A stretch of DNA of 64,000 nucleotides from Prionace glauca (lineage: Eukaryota; Chordata; Chondrichthyes; Carcharhiniformes; Carcharhinidae), in assembly GCA_037974335.1 (NCBI GenBank), contig CM075732.1:100213789-100277788 (forward strand), written 5' to 3'. The notes beneath the pieces are model-generated. The model saw only the letters and a program-made list of their open reading frames with translations, did no database searches and had not been told where the DNA came from. Made by a program: the position numbers and the translations under genes. Numbering within the stretch: the first letter of the stretch is position 1; the number at the start of each line of letters is the position of its first letter. Shown piece after piece: positions 44,202 to 54,426 of this stretch.

Positions 44202-44715
44202 GGAGGGAGTGCAGAGGAGGTTTACTAGGCTGATACCGGAGTTGAGGGGGTTGAGCTATGAGGAGAGGCTGAATAAACTAGGCTTGTACTCGTTAGAGTT
44301 TAGAAGAATGAGGGGAGATCTCATTGAGACGTATAAGATGATGAATGGGATGGATAGGATAGAGGTGGAGAGACTCTTCCCGCTCAAAAAAGACAGTAGG
44401 ACTAGGGGGCACAGCCTCAAGATAAAGGGGAGGCGGTTTAGAACAGAGTTGAGGAGGAACTTCTTCACTCAAAGAGTGGTGAATCTCTGGAATTCTCTGC
44501 CCGTTGAAGTGGTGGAGGCTGCCTCGCTAAATATTTTTAAGAAACGGGTTGATGGGTTTTTGATAAGAGAAGGGATTAAGGGTTATGGGGAGAGGGCGGG
44601 AAGGTGGAGCTGAGCCACGACAGATCAGCCATGATCTTATTGAATGGCGGGGCAGGCTCGAAGGGCCAGATGGCCTACTCCTGCTCCTATTTCTTATGTT
44701 CTTATGTTCTTATGA
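44202..44715 (+). mobile_element. CR1 3' fragment (TTCTTATG-tail) inserted in the larger CR1
   Basis: One 134-codon frame from [20 protein letters not shown] to [13 protein letters not shown], then a 3' UTR ending TTCTTATGTTCTTATGTTCTTAT. It is flanked by TGAAAG on both sides (about 44196 and 44712), a probable target-site duplication. Near-identical to 38398 and 61678 copies, so recent. Confidence 0.9.
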
Positions 44716-45551
44716 AAGTCCTCCACTGATCCTCAATTGTCCCACCATAAAGTTTTTGCTCCCAGTTTGCCTGAGCCAACTCCCCTCTCATCCCTTTATA
44801 ATCTCCTTTGTTTAAGCACAAGACACTGGGATTGGATTTTTCCTTCTCACGCTCCATCTGTATTTTAAATTCAATCATTCTGTCATCGCTTCTTCCAAGA
44901 GGATCCCTAACTGCAAGATCATTAATTATTCCTGTCTTATTACACAGGACCAGATCTGGGATAACTTGCTCCCTTATCACTTCCATTACATACTGTTCAG
45001 GGAAACTATCACGGATACATTCTATAAACTCCTCCTCGAGGCTGCCTTGACTGACCTTGAAATTGGTTTAACCAATTGAAATGTAGATTAAAATCCCCCA
45101 TGATAATTGCTGTACCATTTTTACATGTATCAGTTATTCCTCTGGTTTGTTTCTCGTCCACCATGATGTCATTATTTGGTGGCCTAGAGACTACACCTAT
45201 CAGTGACTTTTCCTCATTATTATTTCTAATTTCCACACAAATGGATTCAATCTCTTTTTCCATAGAACCGATATCATCGCTCACTACCGCCGTGATATCA
45301 TCCTTAGATATCAGAGCTACACCACCTCCCTTACCCTCCTGTCAGTCCCTCTGAACAGTTTGATAGCCCTGGATATTCAACTCCCAGTGGTGACCATCCT
45401 GTAACCATGTCTCTGTAATGGTCACCACATCAGACTCAATCACAATGATTTGTGCTGTCCACTCATTTACCTTGTTTCGAATGCGATGAATACTCTGATA
45501 AAATGCGCTAGTTTTTGTACCTTCCTTTTGAATTCTAACACTTCCATTCAT
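44716..45551 (-). mobile_element. Endonuclease part of the near-full-length CR1
   Basis: NKVNEWTAQIIVIESDVVTI followed by TETWLQDGHHWELNIQGYQ is the N-terminal APE-type endonuclease (the E of TETW matches the metal-binding Glu). EKSLIGVVSRPPNNDIMVD and IIMGDFNLHFNW follow (the GDFN box), then LGRSDDRMIEFKIQME, which matches the SDH-like terminal box with D in place of H. Frame breaks separate the pieces. Confidence 0.85.
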
Positions 45552-45683
45552 AACATCTCCTGAGTTCTCCTTCCTTTTAACTGTTTTCCTGATTGTTGAT
45601 ATAGTTGGAACCTTCTCCCCACATTTTATCCTCCCTCCTTCTCTGACTCTTTACAAAGATTCCCATCCCCCTGACATATTAGT

Positions 45684-46292
45684 TTAAACTCTCCCCAACC
45701 GTTCCAGCAAACACTCCCCTTCGAACATCAGTCCCAGTCCTGCCCAGGTGTAACCCGTCCAATTTGTACAGGTCCCACCTCCCCCAGAACCGGTCCCAAT
45801 GCCCCAGGAATCTGAAACCCTCCCCCGAAACCATCTCTTCAGCCACATATTTATCCGATAAATCCTCTCATTTCTGCTCTGACTAGTACGTGGCACCGGT
45901 AGTAATCCTGAGATCACCTCCTTTGAGGTCAGACTTCTTAACTTTTCTCCTCGCTCCCTGTATTCTGCTTTTCGGGCCTCATCCCTTTTTTTACCCACGT
46001 CACTTGTACCAACGTGCACTCCGACCACTGGCTGTTCGCCCTCCCCTTTCAGAATGTCCTGCAGCAGCTCCGAGACGTCCTTGACCCGAGCACCAGGGAG
46101 GCAACATACCATCCTGGAGACTGGTTTGCAGCCACAGAAACGCCTGTCTATTCCCCTTACAGTTGAATCCCCTGTAACTATGGCACCGGAAGACTTTTTA
46201 CCCCTCCCCTCTGCAGCAGAACTAACCACGGTGCAATGAGTTTGGCTGCTGCTGCTTTCCCCAGAGAGGTCATTCCCCCCGACAGTATCCAA
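45684..46292 (-). mobile_element. CR1 ORF1 with SGNH-esterase domain
   Basis: A 202-codon frame. GDSTVRGIDRRFCG carries the block I GDS (nucleophile Ser), VVGVHVGTSDVGK matches block III G-x-N-D with Ser in place of Asn, and RINMWLKRWFRGRVSDSWGI fits the conserved mid-domain. The terminal D-G-L-H-L block is lost after a frame change near 45740. CR1 ORF1 esterases of this kind are known from several vertebrates. The missing N-terminal part may be upstream to 46510. Confidence 0.8.
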
Positions 46293-46499
46293 AGCGGTGT
46301 ATCTGTTTTACAGGGGAATGGTCACAGGAGACTCCTGCACTTCCTGCCTTTCTCTCTTACTCTGTTTGGTGGTCACCCATTCCTTTCCTGCCTGTGGAGT
46401 CTGAGCCTGTGGTCTGACCCCTCTCTATACGTGCTATCCACGATACTCTCTGACTCACGGATGCTCCACAGAATCTCCAGTTGCCGCTGGATTATATTC

Positions 46500-46976
46500 C
46501 TGAAATCTTTGTCAATCTCTCCTTAGCTCTGACCTATCGCTGACCTTCTATTCTGCTCCACCTCCTCCACCCCCCTCTCCAACTCTCTCCTTCATCACAT
46601 TTCTATCCTTCAGTTCTGTAGAAGAGTCACACAGACTCAAAACATTAACTCTGTTTCTCTCTCCACAGACGCTGCCAGACCTGCTGAGTTTATCCAGCAC
46701 TTTCTGTTTTAATTAGAAATTACAGTTTGTTTTGCATGAACATTGAGAGTTTTATGGTGAACATTACTGATACTAGCTTTGTGTTCCATTTTTATTGAAT
46801 AAAAACAGAAACAGATGCTACACAAATGCAGGGTGTTGTTGTTGATCGGAGTTTGCACCAATCCGGATATCAGCTTTTGCATTTTGACCTTCCATGGGTT
46901 TGAAATGTGGGTGTGAGAGAAGATAGAGGCTGATAAATGGACAAACAAAAATAAAGTGTTGGAGCTGTGGTTTGTG
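46500..46976 (+). repeat. Upstream block shared with 5185-5665
   Basis: GCTCTGACCTATCGCTGACC, GAAGAGTCACACAGACTC and ATCGGAGTTTGCACCAATCC occur in both places in the same order. It lies just upstream of the duplicated promoter segment of the second leader. Confidence 0.8.
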
Positions 46977-48300
46977 TGTTCTCTCACTCTTTTCAACTCA
47001 CTAAGGGCGGCACGGTAGCACAGTGGTTAGCACTGCTGCTTCACAGCTCCAGGGTCCTGGGTTTGATTCCTGGCTCGGGTCACTGCCTGTGTGGAGTTTG
47101 CACATTCTCCTCGTGTCTGCGTGGGTTTTCTCCAGGTGCTCCGATTTCCTCCCACAGTCCAAAGATGTGCGGGTTAGGTTCATTGGCTATGCTAAAATTG
47201 CCCCTTAGTATCCTGGGATGTGTAGGTTAGAGGGATTAGCAGGTAAAATGTGTAGGGATATGGGGATAGGGTCTGGGTGGGATTGTGTTCGGTGCAGACT
47301 CGATGGGCCGAAGGGCCTGTTTCTGCACTGTAGGGATCTATGAAACTAATAAAACTAATCTTCAACTAAATATCCAGTTCACTGATCATCAGCCTGGATT
47401 TATTCTTAATAATATTGAGTTCAGGGTGAAGCAGATTACAGGTGTATTTGCTGTATAGAAACGCGTGTATTTTATGGACATTCAGCCCCATTAGACTGTT
47501 GCAGCATTCCCATTGGATCCTGATTGGCCAGGATCTGAACTCTATTCAACTTCAAGAATGGTTTGGGTTCCGGTATAATTCCTAAAATCTGTCAGTAATT
47601 TCTAAAGGAGCTTTCAGACACTTAGTGGGCCAGCCTTTGCCTCTCCATTTGGAGCCACTGTTCTGCTCAATCACACCTTCAGCCCCACCTTTGAGGCCAT
47701 TGTCATCAGTAAAATCCTCTCTCTCCCCATGGTTATTCCCCTTGGGATGAACCCACCTCACTCCCTTCAATCCAAGGCTCACAGAGAGCAACGGCTACAA
47801 CTGGTTTCACCAATCATTGGCATCATTGGATGGGCCACTCAGGCATCATCAGACCCTGCTATCCCCTCCCAAAACCATTCACTACTCCAGCATCATCCTG
47901 GAAGGCAAAGGAAGCTCTTTCCATCTTTTCTCCATTCACAAACATCCCCTTACATCCCTCTCCCGTCAACCCACTGGCTCACGTCAAAACTCTCTCGGGG
48001 TCCAGTTGGGGTCTGTAGTTTCCGTGTGTCTCCCCCTGTTTCTCTCCCCTCCCCCCCAGGGTGGGCCCTACATTGCAGAGTATTGTGAATGATCCCAGCA
48101 TCACCAGCAGTGGCAATGCTCCTATAGTTGAGCTTTAAGTGGTACTAAATACTCTGGATGTCAGGCTCCAGCTGATGTGAGGAGCCAATGAACAGCACAG
48201 TTAGAGCAGGCTGACCACAGAAACCACGGCAATGAGCAGCCAGCAAAAGTGAATGTTCTGCTTCCATCGCGGTGAATGGGTGTGGGTTAAACACACGCTG
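46977..48300 (+). repeat. Upstream segment of leader 2, duplicated at 39771-40748
   Basis: Same sequence as 39771-40748 apart from a SINE (47006-47342) and a few substitutions. Here it continues without break into the promoter and leader region, so this is the native position. Confidence 0.85.
47006..47342 (+). mobile_element. Full-length V-SINE/HE1-type SINE
   Basis: The head GGCGGCACGGTAGCACAGTG is followed by B-box GGGTTTGATTCC, central GTGTCTGCGTGGGTTTTCTC and ACAGTCCAAAGATGTGCGGG, and the tail GATGGGCCGAAGGGCCTGTT to TAGGGATCTATGAAAC. The paralogous site at about 39796 is empty, which proves insertion after the segment duplication or in one lineage of it. Confidence 0.9.
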
Positions 48301-48548
48301 CTGTTCGAACCGGGGTGGGAGTGGGGGTCGGGGAGGCTGGGGGGGAGGTGCAGGGTGGGGATGGAGGTCCAGGGGGTGTTGGGCAGGTTCCAATCAGGCC
48401 AAATGTTGTCAGTTTTTGCTCCTCTGTAACACTCTGCCCAGGATCGAGTTTCTGGTTATTTGTTCCTCATTTCTCGTTTTTTTGCTTTGATGTAAATTTA
48501 ATTTATTTTCTCTCCTGTGGACAATTCTTTGAGGATTTTCTATGTTTA
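48301..48548 (+). other. G-rich stretch then unique sequence upstream of the promoter copy
   Basis: 48305-48380 is G-rich (GGGTGGGAGTGGGGGTCGGG). No gene seen. It should correspond to sequence left of the window for the first gene. Confidence 0.4.
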
Positions 48549-48774
48549 AGGGGCTATATAAATGCTGGTTGTTGTTACCAAGGGAAAGAGGATTTGGTTC
48601 CGGTGATTTTGAATAAATGTTCCAACTATCTACATTTCTGCAGCTATTGTCTCCCTCACTGTGTGAACTCTTCATCTTAAACCAGTTTATTGTGCGGAGC
48701 TTCACTCAACAAATGATAAATGTCACTTATAACAGTTCCACCCAGGAAGGGGATTAGCCATTGGCTCAATGTCA

Positions 48775-48787
48775 CCGCTTCCTCTTT
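48775..48787 (-). promoter_or_regulatory. PU.1/ETS-like site in the duplicated promoter
   Basis: Same CCGCTTCCTCTTT as at 227-239, at the same distance from the leader ATG. Confidence 0.35.
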
Positions 48788-48924
48788 ATCTGCTCTTTAA
48801 TTTCATTCGCTGGTGAAGAAAAGGATATTAAACCAGCTGCATTTGTTGGGACACTTTGTGTTTCAATGTGTTTACTGGACATACAATAAACGGTGTGGAG
48901 AAACAGGGTTGTCACTCTGTCGAG

Positions 48925-48976
48925 ATGATCAGTAAAACTCTTTTTGTTCTGACTCTGTCCCTCTGTGTTTCTGGGG
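48925..48976 (+). CDS. Leader exon of a second receptor gene (other exons not in window)
   Basis: ATG at 48925 encodes the same [17 protein letters not shown] leader as exon 1 of the first gene, with the same phase-1 donor GTAAGT at 48977. No V exon follows within the remaining 15 kb on this strand; instead there are minisatellites and a minus-strand host gene. It is either a true first exon with a very long intron or an orphan left by partial duplication. Confidence 0.65.
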
Positions 48977-50205
48977 GTAAGTACAAGTTATGGTTTGGTT
49001 TGGAGAAGTTTCACTTGTGATTAAAATAACTCTCCCTGGTTTGTGCTGCTGTGTGTGTCAGCTCCTGTATTGTGTGTGGATTCTACAGTTAGAACATTCT
49101 GAACTGGAGATTGATCATTGTATTGAGATAGTTTAGTGTATCTGACACAGAATTACACAGGCTGGGAACACGGGTCACAGAACTGAGTGTTCCACCATTC
49201 TTTCCAGTTTAATGGGACAATGGGTTTGACTGACAGTCTGTACATTAAGTGGGTGTATTTGTGGGCACTGCGAGGCAGCAGTGTTAACCACTGTGCCACC
49301 GTGCAACCCCCCCACTACTAGCAACACTACCCCACCTCCTGTTTCTGCTTTTCCTGAACTTCCTAAATGTTGACTATCCTTGAATATTCAGTCTCCAGCC
49401 TTGGTCCCCCAGCTGCCGTGTCTCCGTAATACCTATTAGATCATTCCTGTTTGGTTCTATTTGTGTCATCAATTCATCTATTTATTGGGAATGCTGTGAG
49501 CTTTCACAGTGTTTCTCATTCTGTATTTTGAACATTATTGGGGATTTTGACTCGATTTGATGTAGGCCTTTGTTTCTGCAGCCTTCGATTATTGCTTTTC
49601 AAATTCCCCATTCCAAGCTTTTTCTCCCATCTGAATTCCCAGCCAGGATTACTCAGGCTGCCACCTTATTGGCTGATGTTACCTACATTAAAACTTCAAA
49701 AGAAGGTCATTGTCTCGGAAGCACCTTGAGATGATGAGTAGGTGTGAGGAGTGCTGGATGATTACAAGTCTTTCTTGCTTTTACTGTCAGATTATGAATG
49801 AATTCTGGCTCATTACAAAATCAGATATGTCCCTTAATGTGTCTGAAACATATTCAGAAATGGTTCAATCCACAGCAATTCCTGTCTATGAACTCACACA
49901 GTGACATGGAACGTTGTTACTGATAGAAATAAGAAGCTCGCAACAGCCTCAGTAAATTCCCAGACAGAGGTTTCAGATCAGATGGGAAATGAGAGTATAA
50001 CTAGGACACAGCAACAAGCCACATCCTGTCATCAAATCCACAAAATCACCAGTTACACCCGAACCTCAACATCATGACAAGTGAATTGCAGGTTGTAATG
50101 TCTGAGGTGTGTTTCCCTCACCGTTCAGTGATAATACCACAGCATCATGTTCAATCCTCCTTCCTTTGTCTGGGGAACTTCATTGTGTCTCTAACCAGCT
50201 CATTC

Positions 50206-50923
50206 TCTATTATCCTCGATTGGATATTTCGAGGTATTTGTGAATCATGGAATTGTAGATTACCAATCCTGCAAGGATTGTTTCAAATGACGACATGTCC
50301 TGAAATGTTCAAAATCCAGATGCCCGTTTTCCTGTGATGAACCTTTTAATGCGGCTGGAACCAAAGAGTTCAACATCAAACCCACATCTTTGTTTAAGTT
50401 TAAAATTTTTGTTTATGATTAAAGCATCTCACTTTCAAACTGAACCCGGAGTTATCATCACTATTTCCCCATGTGTTATGATCACTGTTTCCCAGTGTAT
50501 CTTTTACTGTGACATTCATAATTCACCCTGCGTTTTGCATTGATTTTTCAGGGAGCAAGCTACAGTTAAAGTTTGGTCACAAATTCTTCAAAACAACTCG
50601 GAGGGTTTCATGAAGTGGGTCTTTACCTCCCTTTGTAGGTAATTAAGGATGAGCAATAAATGCCAACCTTGCCCAGGGCACCTGCGTCTCTGTGGCTGTC
50701 CATTCCATGCCAAGTGCCAGGGTTTTTTCATAAATCATTAAATTGAACTCACATTCTAAACTTTCATTCTTTTTTTATTTAAAACAATGGCATTTTCTGA
50801 AATGTACATAACTCAGCTGCCCATTGGCCAGTGATCCAACTGGAAGCAAAGAGTTCAACATCAAACCTTCGCCACCACGGGGTGGCATTGGAATCACCCG
50901 GCTAATAGCGAGACCAGGAATCA
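50206..50923 (+). other. Intron or intergenic, nothing recognised
   Basis: AGAGTTCAACATCAAAC occurs at about 50368 and 50849, a small internal repeat. 50645-50700 has a LINE-tail motif (GAGCAATAAATGCCAACC). No supported gene. Confidence 0.45.
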
Positions 50924-51898
50924 TGCCGGGCAGCTCTGCACCAGCACCGCGCCGGGCACCTCTGCACCAGCACCGCGCCGGGCACCTCTGCACCAGCACC
51001 GCGCCGGGCACCTCTGCACCAGCACCGCGCTGGGCACCTCTGCACCAGCACCGCGCCGGGCACCCCTGCACCAGCACCGCGCCGGGCACCTCTGCACCAG
51101 CACCGCGCCGGGCACCTCTGCACCAGCACCGTGCCGGGCACCTCTGCACCAGCACCGTGCCGAGCAGCTCTGCACCAGCACCGTGCCGGGCACCTCTGCA
51201 CCAGCACCGCGCCGGGCACCTCTGCACCAGCACCGCGCCGGGCAGCTCTGCACCAGCACCGCGCCGGGCACCTCTGCACCAGCACCGCGCCGGGCACCTC
51301 TGCACCAGCACAGTGCCGGGCACCTCTGCACCAGCACCGCGCCGGGCACCTCTGCACCAGCACCGCGCCGGGCACCTCTGCACCAGCACCGCGCCGGGCA
51401 CCTCTGCACCAGCACCGCGCTGGGCACCCCTGCACCAGCACCGCGCCGGGCACCTCTGCACCAGCACCGCGCCGGGCACCCCTGCACCAGCACCGCGCCG
51501 GGCACCTCTGCACCAGCACCGCGCCGGGCAGCTCTGCACCAGCACCGCGCCGGGCAGCTCTGCACCAGCACCACGCCGGGCACCTCTGCACCAGCACCGC
51601 GCCGGGCAGCTCTGCACCAGCACCACGCCGGGCACCTCTGCACCAGCACCGCGCCGGGCACCTCTGCACCAGCACCGCGCCGGGCACCTCTGCACCAGCA
51701 CCGCGCCGGGCACCCCTGCACCAGCACCACGCCGGGCAGCTCTGCACCAGCACCGCGCCGGGCACCTCTGCACCAGCACCGCGCCGGGCACCTCTGCACC
51801 AGCACCGCGCCGGGCACCTCTGCACCAGCACCGCGCGGGGCACCTCTGCACCAGCACCGCGCCGGGCAGCTCTGCACCAGCACCGCGCCGGGCAGCAC
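50924..51898 (+). repeat. 26-bp GC-rich minisatellite, about 37 copies
   Basis: Unit CTCTGCACCAGCACCGCGCC + GGGCAC. Variants at a few positions (GCAG for GCAC, GTGCC for GCGCC, CCCC for CTCT). The unit has no stop in any of the six frames, so long open frames appear on both strands. That is not evidence of coding. It is CpG-rich. Confidence 0.95.
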
Positions 51899-52693
51899 CA
51901 AGGCTCAGATTGAGTTGCCAAACCCCCTGTTGATCTAGACAAGACTTGAGAGTGAATGTGTGTCACCCACTCAAACATTTCAATTCAATGCTCCTTCCTT
52001 GGGAATACCTGAGCATGTTTGGGACCTCGTCGGAGACCTGGTTTCAGAGCGCTGGCTTTCAAAGGCACTTTCCCTAACGTCATTACCTACGGGCTGGCTG
52101 TTACCCAATCAGAATTGGTCATTACTGATGGGTCTTTGAGTGCACTCGGCTGATATTCATTTTTATATAAATATTTTAAACAAATTCATATTCTTTATCC
52201 TTTCATTAACATTGTCAAATTCAGAATGCAGCGTGTGATTATTTTATGAATATTTGAGTCATTTTGAAGCAAGCTGTGACTTTGGGGCTGGTTCAGATCT
52301 CAAACCGAGCTGGTTCATCTGGTGTAGGAGGGGGAGGGAGAACTGGGCAGTGGGGGACAGGACACTGTCCTTTCCCTGCTCCACCTCACAAATCCTTTCT
52401 GTACAACTCCGTTAGAGGACTCCGGTCTGGCGTTTCCTCCAGACTCCCCTTGCTCTGTGACTCCCAGGGTGAGAAGATGGTGGGTTCTACGTCTCAGCAC
52501 ATCGCAGTGAAAACACTGCCTCCAGTTTTTTCAATCTCAACCCGATTCCGCCCAGTTTAGTGTCTCACGTTCATCATCATTTGGGAAACCATCCCGATCT
52601 CCCTGCACACAATCTGAGAGACGGGCGGAGGAATGGGGAACGTCACAGAATCTCCATCCCACAGCTCCAGGCATAAGGTGTTCAAATCCTCAG
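51899..52693 (+). other. Intergenic, nothing recognised
   Basis: Unique-looking sequence between two minisatellites; no supported gene. Confidence 0.4.
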
Positions 52694-53397
52694 GTGTCAC
52701 ACCAATTGGTACAGCACACGCACTGGGTCATGCCAATTGGTACAGCACACGCACTGGGTCACGCCAATTGGTACAGCACACGCACTGGGTCACGCCAATT
52801 GGTACAGCACACGCACTGGGTCATGCCAATTGGTACAGCACACGCACTGGGTCACGCCAATTGGTACAGCACACGCACTGGGTCATGCCAATTGGTACAG
52901 CACACGCACTGGGTCATGCCAATTGGTACAGCACACGCACTGGGTCATGCCAATTGGTACAGCACACGCACTGGGTCATGCCAATTGGTACAGCACACAC
53001 ACTGGGTCATGCCAATTGGTACAGCACACGCACTGGGTCATGCCAATTGGTACAGCACGCGCACTGGGTCATGCCAATTGGTACAGCACACGCACTGGGT
53101 CATGCCAATTGGTACAGCACACGCACTGGGTCATGCCAATTGGTACAGCACACGCACTGGGTCATGCCAATTGGTACATCACACGCACTGGGTCATGCCA
53201 ATTGGTACAGCACACGCACTGGGTCATGCCAATTGGTACAGCACGCGCACTGGGTCATGCCAATTGGTACAGCACACGCACTGGGTCATGCTAATTGGTA
53301 CAGCACACGCACTGGGTCATGCCAATGGGTACAGCACACGCACTGGGTCATGCCAATTGGTACAGCACACGCACTGGGTCATGCCAATTGGTACAGG
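52694..53397 (+). repeat. 31-bp minisatellite, about 22 copies
   Basis: Unit CCAATTGGTACAGCACACGC + ACTGGGTCATG. Every unit carries the palindrome CCAATTGG except near 53322 (CCAATGGG). Few variants (C/T in CATG or CACG), so the array is homogeneous and probably young. Open in the three + frames by composition. Confidence 0.95.
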
Positions 53398-54314
53398 TCA
53401 CACACTAATCCCTCCATCCAGCTGACCTTACACAAGATCAACAACTTATGCCTGAGAGTGAGTGACAATTAACAGGGTCACTGTGTGGGAGAGAAGCAAA
53501 AATCAGCTGGTCACAGTCATAGCTGCAGGAAACCACAGCAAGAAACTGCTGGATCTGGATGTGTCCTCACACAGTGGGGGCTGGGGAACTGGCACACACA
53601 CCCTCACTGCCTTGTGACAAAGTGCTGTCCTTTCCCACTGAGAACAGTCATCTCAAACGCAACACATCTGACAAGAGCCCATTCCATTCCAAACTCCTCA
53701 ATCCTGATGAAATCGCTCTCTCTCCCCCCACAGGTCCTGCCCGAGAATTTACCTTTTTTTAATGTTTAAAACCGCAGTGGGTCTGACTTCAAGGAAACAC
53801 GCAGGATGTGGGCATCGCTGGGCAAGGCCGGCTTTTGTTGCTCATTCCCTCATTGCTCTTGAACGGAGTGGGTTCAAGGCCGATTCGGAGGCTGCCACAT
53901 TGCTGTGGGTCCGGAGTCACGTGTAGACCAGGCCTCGCTCTCCAGCTGCTGGGAATGGTCAAAGTCTACACTCAGTACTGTTCCTCGCGGAGCCCAGCCC
54001 CTCAGTGCGGCTCTGGTTAATCACTGTAAACTGTGGGAGCTCTCACAACTTCCATCTCCACCTTCCTGCTAAATCTAACTGCAGGATAATAGCAGAGCTC
54101 ATTCCCTTTCCCGAAGCAGACTGATCCAGAATGAAGTGGACCCTCCGGCTACCAGTGGCTTCACCAAGTTCTCATCCCAGATCCGGCAATGCCAGCTCGC
54201 CCTGGGTGGGGTAAATCCACTGCGTCCCTGTCCGGAAAGTTCCATTTCACAGCAGGAGCTGAGAGGGAAGGGGGCGGGCTCGCTCCGGAATCCTCACCAA
54301 TCACCCGGCAGCCT
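53398..54314 (+). other. 3' flank of the minus-strand gene, with an old repeat at about 53800-53960
   Basis: 53800-53960 shares GGATGTGGGCATCGCTGGGC, GGCCGGCTTTTGTTGCTC and CACATTGCTGTGGGTCCGGA with the repeat at 37893 (opposite strand). The rest is unrecognised. Presumably includes the 3' UTR of the C-clamp gene. Confidence 0.5.
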
Positions 54315-54426
54315 TTAATCATGGAAGCGTTGACATGCTTTCTTCCACTTGCAGGCCGTACACCATTGGCTCCTGTTCTCCACTCCGTACACCTTGCGAC
54401 ATTTCTTAGCTTCACTGCGAATCCGC
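54315..54426 (-). CDS. Terminal C-clamp exon of the SLC2A4RG/ZNF395/ZNF704-family gene
   Basis: On the minus strand the acceptor TTTTTTTTACTGACTGACAG precedes [20 protein letters not shown], then [16 protein letters not shown] and TAA. Four cysteines (KKC, WC-x2-C, KKAC) with flanking basic residues make the C-clamp, which contacts GC-rich DNA. The match to the C-terminal end of SLC2A4RG, ZNF395 and ZNF704 (KKCRKVYG...[14 protein letters not shown]) is nearly complete from my memory of those proteins. The Lys for Arg in CKWKK is conservative. The gene lies on the opposite strand inside what would be intron 1 of the second receptor copy. Confidence 0.88.

Larger units (their letters stand above)
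41488..46510 (-). mobile_element. Near-full-length CR1 LINE with ORF1 and ORF2, interrupted by three CR1 insertions
   Basis: Reading down the minus strand: ORF1 esterase (46292-45684), ORF2 endonuclease (45551-44716), linker and RT (44171-42986), C-terminal domain (42440-41707), 3' end at 41488 (ATAAGAACTAGGAGCAGG on +). Insertions at 44202-44715 (+), 42443-42985 (-) and about 41610-41721 (+) split it. Without them about 3.85 kb remains, near the usual size of a CR1. ORF2 has several frame breaks. Confidence 0.85.
48549..50205 (+). repeat. Duplicate of the receptor promoter, leader and start of intron 1 (equals 1-1664)
   Basis: Collinear with window positions 1-1664 at an offset of about 48,540-48,548, with few substitutions and short indels (e.g. 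a shorter poly-C tract at 49304). Homology stops at ATTCTCTATTATCCTCG, where the first copy reads ATTCTCTGTTGCCCCC. Confidence 0.9.

Noticed and set aside
50775-53472. Long open frames (up to about 370 codons) in the 26-bp and 31-bp arrays
   Set aside because: Stop-free repeat units generate them in several frames at once. No start context, splice sites or non-repeat coding sequence.
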